Assembly (NCBI GenBank): GCA_030018875.1
Contig: JASEHK010000032.1
Coordinates: 1-11,854 of the forward strand
DNA: 11,854 nucleotides
Reading direction: 5' to 3'
From: Endomicrobiia bacterium
Lineage (GTDB): Bacteria; Elusimicrobiota; Endomicrobiia; PHAN01
Part shown: positions 7,801 to 11,854 of the stretch, one piece after another
How positions within the stretch are numbered: position 1 is the stretch's first letter
How the letters are laid out: each line of letters starts with the position of its first letter
Program-made: the position numbers and the translations under genes
The notes under the pieces: generated by a model
The model's input: the letters and a program-made list of their open reading frames with translations, nothing else
Told to the model about the DNA's origin: nothing
Databases searched by the model: none

Positions 7801-8254
7801 CGCCCAAGGATTCGTCCGCGGGGCGGTTTTTGAAACCAGACTCATCCCGTCGGACAAAAAGGCCAAGGCCATTTCGACTGCTGTCATCTTTGAGCCTTTC
7901 ATCGGGGGCGCGCGGGCTCCGGCTTTGCCGCTCTGTATCGGACTTTTGCGACGCTCGATTCATCTCGAATTATATAAATACGTCGTCTATATTAGGTACG
8001 GAACTTTTTATCTCATCAACACCGGCGACGATTCCCGCGCGCTCGACCTCTCCAAAATCGCCAGAAGCATAGACATCAATTATGCGGCTTCGTCGGTAAT
8101 ATTCGCTGCCGTAGACAAAAAAGCCGTCGTAATGCCCGAGGGATACGAGAAGAAAACCCGCGAAAACGCTGCGGCCTTTGTAACGAAACTTCTGGAAAAA
8201 TTATTCTCCGGCGCGGGCTACAAAATAGATATGATAGAAAAGAAGGGCGACTGA
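4883..8254 (+). CDS. Large DHH/DHHA1-like phosphoesterase with a ~400-residue insertion and three DHHA1-like repeats
   Basis: I do not recognise this 1123-residue protein as a named family, but the DHH phosphoesterase motifs can be read in order. Motif I is H14 plus G-G-D29-L-D31-T-V-S-S. Motif II is C-D-I-Y-I-P-D87. Motif III is S-I-T-D496-H-H498-P. Motif IV is A-R-M-Q-D569. A DHHA1-like D-G-G-H744-S-G-A follows. Known DHH enzymes use these residues to bind manganese and cleave phosphodiesters (RecJ, NrnA/NrnB, GdpP). Unusually, about 400 residues separate motifs II and III. They include Ala-rich helical stretches (about 155-345), an Ig/CnaB-like beta segment (about 356-440, V-E-G-V-K-I-S-L ... 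T-G-R-D-G-S-A-S-V) and an acidic stretch (458-463). The C-terminal half looks like three diverged copies of one unit (about 625-790, 800-945, 960-1112). No signal peptide or membrane helix is seen, so it is probably cytoplasmic. The substrate is unknown; the DHH call is inferred from motifs alone. Confidence 0.6.
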   Translation: MNQSALKKKIFIIHGFGVRNGIGWEAGGDLDTVSSNVFYTAWARKEIEDIKGSPAARGTDYDYDFVNYSEGLSHLVVHSGCDIYIPDFPIDALSPRLELMYIPDPSAVPLISEFNSKLFALKILISRNALHVDDRLKKIFNSGFKQKTKVLEHPQPEAVAVAVACVEIVTACVELSSGVSKNPDAAASGFLDEILNNIAGDALRSAKEYILQIMGGYVKEEQMDALDNPRDILKIDESNTRDFSAKGRVNYTDDFMIVSVESVAYAARNAAESRLPPYSKDNAGRLAAAATEIAQSVAALFKNVKNLSDGFLARNASNPSTDIAGRISSAAASAMRAAESAKNPVVSSGGAEGNKENITVLLMEQASGRTVEGVKISLKRLLGAGHFHDASGDTRIADGKSSAHVTTGRDGSASVVYAKPSGEEEFQISATYDDVKYLMIPEEIISAADSGAVEEALDDEDDDSRIDRAMSVSLALLEKQFRFLAENSVTIASITDHHPYTPVVHDLISKIQKEGLIKEFNVRAAPRGQEEPVEKQVCGANIVYAERLASSPAKTEGLSTLNTMARMQDLHIKMMPLAISLSKLIGSKFSKMEMVSKLAELTDKKSLENIMLTTGWDKVVADYERRLSLVLPRAEANIMRLTFAKDPKGVASALGKLFPSLNKKNKIEIFAALSAFCDPRKGEPQINVASAIGHIVGALKKKTDYFFYCYGSNILTKRKMSNSDERINLSVLSQSLGTKADGGHSGASTCKPVSNPAFPRKRLSNVKEWNFPEFLYYLGGKISESVGFPFKNIEPVGFDFRPRVRQNLERLDATLVEMVVKSGWMRKKIFFAKMPKPDYDNRDSNPSLIQAMSYLRANYRFDYLFLAQGSLSKIILANVGDVSSAIDLVPVAKALGWQEDSGDPHFAVATPRRNKKIGREWRFAKEEQFFDLAVFLSGFVEQGLSDVSQKNKWKVHSLLAPRAPSVSKEFEQFAQGFVRGAVFETRLIPSDKKAKAISTAVIFEPFIGGARAPALPLCIGLLRRSIHLELYKYVVYIRYGTFYLINTGDDSRALDLSKIARSIDINYAASSVIFAAVDKKAVVMPEGYEKKTRENAAAFVTKLLEKLFSGAGYKIDMIEKKGD
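5156..6328 (+). other. Insertion between DHH motifs II and III (protein region)
   Basis: Codons for about residues 92-482 of the 1123-residue protein lie between the putative second and third DHH motifs, where ordinary DHH enzymes have a few dozen residues. The first part is mixed helix and then Ala-rich. Residues 356-440 read as an Ig/CnaB-like beta sandwich. The end is acidic (D-D-E-D-D-D). The boundaries are estimates. Confidence 0.45.
6755..8218 (+). repeat. Three diverged protein repeats encoded in tandem
   Basis: The three units each show a leading amphipathic helix, an F/I-F-x-A type strand, a helix ending near L-R/L-K, an aromatic strand and turn (Y-F-F-Y-C-Y-G-S; Y-L-F-L-A-Q-G-S; Y-V-V-Y-I-R-Y-G-T), a helix (I-N-L-S-V-L-S-Q-S-L-G; I-D-L-V-P-V-A-K-A-L-G; L-D-L-S-K-I-A-R-S-I-D), a small strand (G-G-H-S-G-A-S; G-D-P-H-F-A-V-A; S-S-V-I-F-A-A-V) and a closing helix with F-L or V-T-K-L-L. 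Only the first keeps the DHHA1 G-G-H. Approximate spans are 6755-7252, 7280-7717 and 7760-8218. Confidence 0.55.
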
Positions 8255-8280
8255 CAGCAAAAAAGGCGGCTCATTTTTTA

Positions 8281-8310
8281 TTGACACGATAACGCGCCTT
8301 CTGATATAAT
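8281..8310 (+). promoter_or_regulatory. Consensus sigma-70 promoter of tRNA-Val
   Basis: TTGACA (8281-8286), an 18-base spacer and an extended -10 TGATATAAT (8302-8310, with TATAAT at 8305-8310) match both consensus hexamers exactly. A T-run directly upstream (8274-8279) may act as an UP element. The start point would fall near 8317, about 10 bases before the tRNA. This also shows that the organism uses canonical sigma-70 promoters. Confidence 0.85.
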
Positions 8311-8326
8311 GCCTCACAAGATTTTC

Positions 8327-8403
8327 GGGCGGTTAGCTCAGTTGGTTAGAGTACTTGCTTGACATGCAAGGGGTCACAGGTTCGAGTCCTGTACCGCCCA
8401 CCA
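8327..8403 (+). tRNA. tRNA-Val, anticodon GAC
   Basis: The cloverleaf is complete. The acceptor GGGCGGT pairs with ACCGCCC. The D stem is GCTC with GAGT (one G-U). The anticodon stem CTTGC/GCAAG encloses the loop TTGACAT, with anticodon GAC at 8361-8363, which reads GUC and, by G-U wobble, GUU. The variable loop is GGGTC, and the T stem ACAGG/CCTGT encloses TTCGAGT. The discriminator is A8400, as usual for tRNA-Val, and CCA is encoded (8401-8403). The gene stands alone behind its own promoter. Confidence 0.97.
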
Positions 8404-8411
8404 TGAAACGC

Positions 8412-8531
8412 AAAAAAGAGGCAAGAGGTCAGAAGTAAGAGATAAGAGATTAAGAAGTAAGAAGTAAGAAAAAAACGAAGCGGGGCTGATGTCGCTCCGG
8501 GCGCGCCTCTTGCTTCTTACTCTTCTTTTTT
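8412..8531. repeat. Degenerate heptamer hairpin repeat, copy 2
   Basis: Five direct units occupy 8431-8466: AGAAGTA, AGAGATA, AGAGATTA, AGAAGTA, AGAAGTA. They are flanked by GAGGCAAGAGG (8418-8428), which pairs with CCTCTTGCTTC (8506-8516) with a single G-U. GTAAGAAG (8457-8464) can pair with CTTCTTAC (8513-8520). A6 at 8412-8417 mirrors T6 at 8526-8531. The right arm ends in a T-run, so the structure could also terminate the tRNA transcript. The unit style matches the element at 2341-2420. Apart from this, 8404-8566 shows no gene. Confidence 0.6.
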
Positions 8532-8566
8532 ACAACCGTCGCTTTCCGCCGCCTTTTTGTAAATCC

Positions 8567-10327
8567 ATGAAAGAAAAAACTTCATCATCATCATCATCAT
8601 CGGCGGCGGGTCTTTCGCTTGAAACTCTCCGCCATTCGGCCGCGCACGTTATGGCAGCCGCCGTGACGGAACTTTTTGACGGAGTTCTGGTCGCCATAGG
8701 CCCCGCCATTGAAGACGGATTCTACTACGACTTCGACCGCGCCGAGGCCTTTACTCCCGAAGACCTCGAAAAAATCGAGACCAAAATGCGTGAGATAGTC
8801 GCCAGAGACGAGCCTTTCGTCAGAACCCAAAAATCCAAGACCGACGCGCTCGCGCACTTCTCGGCTCGCGGCGAAAAATACAAAGTCGAACTCATAAACG
8901 CAATCCCCGACGATAAGGTCAGCTTTTATTCGACGGGCGGTTTTACGGATTTGTGCCGCGGCCCGCACATAGATCGCGCCGGCGAAATAAAACACTTCAA
9001 ACTTTTGTCGGTCGCTGGCGCGTACTGGCGCGGCGACGCCAGAAACCCGATGCTTCAACGCGTCTACGGCGCCGCGTTTCATACGGAGTCGGACCTCAAA
9101 AAATACCTCGACCGGATAGAAGAAGCCAAAAAACGCGACCACAGAAAGCTCGGGCGCGAACTCGGCTTTTTCAGCGTTTCCGACGAGGTCGGCCCCGGCC
9201 TCATACTCTGGCATCCGAAAGGGGCGATGATAAGACACATCATCGAAACATTCTGGCGCGAGGAACATTATAAAAACGGATACGAGTTGATTTATTCGCC
9301 CCATATCGGACGCGCCTCGCTGTGGCGTGCGAGCGGCCATCTTGATTTTTACAAGGACGCGATGTATTCTCCGATGGAGATAGACAAAAGCGATTATTAC
9401 GTCAAACCGATGAACTGTCCGTTTCACATAGAAATTTATCGCTCGCGGCTTTATTCATATCGCGACCTTCCTTTGCGGTGGGCGGAACTCGGCACGGTTT
9501 ATCGTTACGAAAAGTCGGGCGTCCTGCACGGGCTTATGCGGGTCCGCGGTTTCACTCAGGACGACGCCCACATATTCTGCGCGCCGGAGCAAGTGGCGTC
9601 CGAAATACGCGAGGTTTTGAGGTTCACCCTGACGATGTGGAAGACCTTCGGTTTCGACGAGGCAAAAGCGTATCTGGCCACAAAACCCGCCGACGCCATC
9701 GGCCCGGCCGACAGATGGGACGAAGCTATTTTGGCTCTTCGCGGAGCCGCCGACGCCGAGGGACTCGAATGCGAGACCGACGAGGGCGGCGGGGCTTTTT
9801 ACGGCCCGAAGATAGACCTTAAAGTTAAAGACGCTTTGGGCAGGGAGTGGCAGACGGCGACGATACAGTTCGATTTTAATCTGCCGGAACGTTTCGATAT
9901 GACTTTCGTCGGCGCTGACGGCGCCAAACATCGTCCTTATATGATACACCGCGCCATGTTCGGCTCGCTTGAGAGATTCTTCGGAATTCTCATAGAACAT
10001 TACGCCGGCAAGTTTCCGTTGTGGCTCGCGCCGGTTCAGGCGGTCGTGGCCAATATTTCCGACGACAACGCCGATTACGCGCGCGCCGTCGCCGCGGATT
10101 TGCGCCGCGCGGGCCTGCGCGCCGAAGCGGATTTAAGAAACGAGAAGATCGGATATAAAATCCGCGAGGCCACTCTCGCCAAAGCGCCTTATATTTTCGT
10201 TACGGGGGAAAAAGAAAAATCGAGCGGCGGCGTCGCCGTCAGGACGCGCGCCGGAGAAAACCTCGGTGTCATCCCCGTATCCGAAATCATAGAGCGTCTG
10301 AAAGATGAGGCCGTCCGCAGGGTTTGA
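8567..10327 (+). CDS. thrS: Threonyl-tRNA synthetase lacking the TGS domain
   Basis: This enzyme charges tRNA-Thr. Numbered from ATG 8567 it has 586 residues, whereas E. coli ThrRS has 642. A Ser-rich leader (S6-S12) is followed directly by the editing domain with H23-S-A-A-H27 and T-D-L-C130-R-G-P-H134. The catalytic core shows M-N-C284-P, the motif 2 region Y-R-Y-E-K-S-G-V-L-H-G-L (312-323), D-A-H335 and the later I-H-R-A-M-F-G-S-L-E-R-F with the third zinc ligand. The C-terminal anticodon-binding domain is complete. The usual N-terminal TGS domain (about 60 residues) is missing. An in-frame ATG at 8489 would add 26 residues, but these are encoded by the arm of the heptamer hairpin and resemble nothing in ThrRS, so it is rejected. 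No Shine-Dalgarno precedes 8567. The dinG-like gene follows after 69 bases. Confidence 0.93.
   Translation: MKEKTSSSSSSSAAGLSLETLRHSAAHVMAAAVTELFDGVLVAIGPAIEDGFYYDFDRAEAFTPEDLEKIETKMREIVARDEPFVRTQKSKTDALAHFSARGEKYKVELINAIPDDKVSFYSTGGFTDLCRGPHIDRAGEIKHFKLLSVAGAYWRGDARNPMLQRVYGAAFHTESDLKKYLDRIEEAKKRDHRKLGRELGFFSVSDEVGPGLILWHPKGAMIRHIIETFWREEHYKNGYELIYSPHIGRASLWRASGHLDFYKDAMYSPMEIDKSDYYVKPMNCPFHIEIYRSRLYSYRDLPLRWAELGTVYRYEKSGVLHGLMRVRGFTQDDAHIFCAPEQVASEIREVLRFTLTMWKTFGFDEAKAYLATKPADAIGPADRWDEAILALRGAADAEGLECETDEGGGAFYGPKIDLKVKDALGREWQTATIQFDFNLPERFDMTFVGADGAKHRPYMIHRAMFGSLERFFGILIEHYAGKFPLWLAPVQAVVANISDDNADYARAVAADLRRAGLRAEADLRNEKIGYKIREATLAKAPYIFVTGEKEKSSGGVAVRTRAGENLGVIPVSEIIERLKDEAVRRV
8582..8602 (+). 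repeat. TCA trinucleotide run in thrS
   Basis: Six TCA codons and one TCG encode seven serines at the N-terminus of ThrRS. The tract is in frame, so a gain or loss of units would change only the Ser count. Confidence 0.8.
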
Positions 10328-10396
10328 CACGGCATCTTATCGGACACAAAACCCCCTTATTCAAAATACCAATCCCGCCGCCCGTCGAGCCCAGCA

Positions 10397-11854
10397 ATGA
10401 AAGACGACCCTTCTTCGCTGTCTGAACGAATCCTAATAGAGACCGCGCCGCTTCACTTCGACGAGTATGAGGAGCGCCATGAGCAGCTCGCCATGGCCGC
10501 GCGCGTCGAAAAAGCTTTCGCTTCCGGGCGGCATTTGCTCGTCGAGGCCGGAACCGGCACGGGCAAGTCCCTGGCTTACATCGTTCCGGCGGCTTTGCTG
10601 TGCAGCGCCCCTGATGATGACGATGATGATAAAGTTCCGTCTCCGTCGGAAAATGTCTCCGAAGTTCTCCCCCCTCGCAAAAAGCGCGTCGTAATATCCA
10701 CATACACGAAAGTCCTTCAGAGCCAGCTCGTCGAGAAAGACATCCCTCTCGTTTTAAAAATAATGGAGTCGGACGCCCGCAGTTTCACTTTCGCGGCGCT
10801 TTTCGGAAGCGACAATTATCTCTGCCTAAGAAAACTCGAACGCTTCGCTCCGGACGTCTTCGCGTCCGAAGGCGTCAAAGATAGGCTTTTCGATTGGGCG
10901 CGCTCGACGGAAACGGGGCTTCTCGCCGAGTTCGATTTCGGCGATGACTATATGACCCGCGAGGACGTTGCGCGCGAGGCCGACGTATGCCTGGGGCACG
11001 CATGCCGTCATGCGGGCGTATGTTTCCACAGAAAGGCCCACGCCGCGGCCGCCGCCTCGGACATTCTCGTCGTCAACCATCACCTTTTTTTCACCAACAT
11101 CGCTTCCGGCGGAAGGGTTCTGCCTCCCTTTGATTTCGTGGTTATGGACGAAGCGCACAATGCCGAGGATGTGGCGCTCGACCTACTGGGCGATTCCGCG
11201 ACCAACTATCAGATGAAAAAACTCTCTTTCGACATTTTTAATCCCCGCCGTCGCAGAGGGCTTCTTTTCAGAATGAGGCAGGTCCCGCCCGCGGCTAAAG
11301 ACGCCGTTGCCGTCGCCGTGGCCCGGACAGACAGCGTCTCGGACAAATTTTTCGGAGCGGTTTCCGTCCTTGCCGGCGCGAGCCGCGACACGATGAGATT
11401 TCTCGCTCCACCGCCTTCTTCTGTGGACGGAGCCGCTTTGTCCGCCGAGCTTAAAAAACTATCAACCCGTCTGAAAGAACTTCTGCCCTTCGCCTCCGGC
11501 CGCGAAGAGGCGCTCGACGTTCAATCTAAGGTCTCGCGCGCGCAGGGCATGGCCGCCGTCATAGAGGAGTGGTTTTCGCACAAGAATCCGGACAGGGTTT
11601 ACTGGCTTGAGCGCGAGCGCAGACGGCGCGGCGAGCGGGTTTCGATATGTTCCACTCCGACGGAGATTTCGGGCATTCTCAGGGAAAAACTCTTTGAATC
11701 CGCCGAATCCGCGGTGCTAACCTCGGCCACTCTTTCCGTCGGCGGAAGTTTCGGATACGTCAGGGAGACCCTCGGCGCGCCCAAGGATGACACGGACGAA
11801 TTGATACTTTCAAGTTCCTTCAACTACCGCGACCGCGTGGCGCTGTATATCCCT
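10397..11854 (+). CDS. dinG: DinG/XPD-family Fe-S ATP-dependent DNA helicase, 3' partial
   Basis: This is a superfamily 2 helicase of the XPD/DinG type, which unwinds DNA 5' to 3' during repair and at R-loops or damaged forks. The 486 codons in the window start at ATG 10397 and run off the right edge. Walker A is G52-T-G-T-G-K57-S. Four cysteines expected to hold a 4Fe-4S cluster are present: C143 (N-Y-L-C), C198, C203 and C209. They are followed by the conserved L-V-V-N-H-H-L-F, the D-E-A-H box (251-254) and T-S-A-T-L-S (442-447). The C-terminal helicase motifs V-VI lie outside the window. Between Walker A and motif Ia there is an unusual linker with six Asp residues (73-78) and a Ser/Pro-rich stretch to about residue 94. 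No Shine-Dalgarno is seen. The gene probably belongs with thrS, since no terminator lies between them. Whether it is strictly DinG or a YoaA-like paralogue cannot be settled here. Confidence 0.9.
   Translation, partial: MKDDPSSLSERILIETAPLHFDEYEERHEQLAMAARVEKAFASGRHLLVEAGTGTGKSLAYIVPAALLCSAPDDDDDDKVPSPSENVSEVLPPRKKRVVISTYTKVLQSQLVEKDIPLVLKIMESDARSFTFAALFGSDNYLCLRKLERFAPDVFASEGVKDRLFDWARSTETGLLAEFDFGDDYMTREDVAREADVCLGHACRHAGVCFHRKAHAAAAASDILVVNHHLFFTNIASGGRVLPPFDFVVMDEAHNAEDVALDLLGDSATNYQMKKLSFDIFNPRRRRGLLFRMRQVPPAAKDAVAVAVARTDSVSDKFFGAVSVLAGASRDTMRFLAPPPSSVDGAALSAELKKLSTRLKELLPFASGREEALDVQSKVSRAQGMAAVIEEWFSHKNPDRVYWLERERRRRGERVSICSTPTEISGILREKLFESAESAVLTSATLSVGGSFGYVRETLGAPKDDTDELILSSSFNYRDRVALYIP
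10613..10630 (+). repeat. GAT/GAC run encoding six Asp in dinG
   Basis: The codons GAT GAT GAC GAT GAT GAT encode D73-D78 in a linker just after Walker A. This is the same trinucleotide class as the TCA run in thrS, read on the other strand. Confidence 0.75.

Noticed and set aside
8257..8279. A-run and T-run after the large gene as a terminator
   Set aside because: The possible stem is only A-T pairs around a GC-rich loop; the T-run is better explained as an upstream element of the tRNA promoter.
8489..8566. In-frame 26-residue N-terminal extension of ThrRS
   Set aside because: It is encoded mostly by the hairpin repeat arm, is Leu/Arg-rich and does not resemble a TGS domain.
8597..9427. 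276-codon minus-strand open frame within thrS
   Set aside because: It is antisense to conserved ThrRS domains and its translation matches no family I recognise.
10324..10329. TTGACA at the thrS stop as a -35 for dinG
   Set aside because: No acceptable -10 lies 15-19 bases downstream; the hexamer is part of the stop codon context.

Overview
The window looks like chromosomal DNA from a Gram-negative-type bacterium. It carries housekeeping genes, a membrane-anchored SurA-like periplasmic protein, a tRNA with an encoded CCA end, and a near-consensus sigma-70 promoter. Base composition is moderately GC-rich, with frequent ATA and GAT codons. No gene fixes the phylum. The mix resembles poorly cultured lineages such as Elusimicrobiota or Omnitrophota, but this is a low-confidence guess. 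There is no phage, transposase, CRISPR array or other sign of a classic mobile island.

Layout. (1) 2-1627, plus strand: the 3' part of an AmmeMemoRadiSam radical SAM gene (amrS), a small DUF4321 membrane protein and a Maf-type nucleotide pyrophosphatase. The last two overlap by 17 bases. (2) 1605-3540, minus strand: a SurA-N-like membrane-anchored chaperone, whose 3' end overlaps maf tail to tail by 23 bases, and a four-helix membrane metallophosphoesterase. (3) 3541-3689: a divergent intergenic region with a perfect 11-base inverted repeat. (4) 3690-8254, plus strand: an L-2-hydroxyglutarate oxidase-type flavoenzyme, then a 1123-residue protein 29 bases downstream. (5) 8281-8403: a strong promoter and tRNA-Val(GAC). 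(6) 8412-8531: a hairpin made of degenerate heptamers. (7) 8567-11854: a threonyl-tRNA synthetase that lacks the TGS domain, then the start of a DinG/XPD-type Fe-S helicase that runs off the right edge.

The most novel item is the 1123-residue protein. By eye it carries the four motifs of a DHH phosphoesterase: D-x-D near residue 29, Asp87, D-H-H at 496-498 and Asp569. A DHHA1-like G-G-H follows at 742-744. Motifs II and III are separated by about 400 residues that include Ala-rich helical stretches and one Ig-like beta domain. The C-terminal half appears to be three diverged copies of a DHHA1-like unit, of which only the first keeps G-G-H. I know of no described protein with this layout; the assignment rests on motif reading and needs profile and structure tests.

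The second notable item is a hairpin repeat family built of 7-8 base purine-rich units. It occurs at two intergenic sites (2341-2420 and 8412-8531), and at the first it supplies the 3' end of the neighbouring coding sequence. Promoter spacing also suggests very short or absent leaders for the two minus-strand genes.
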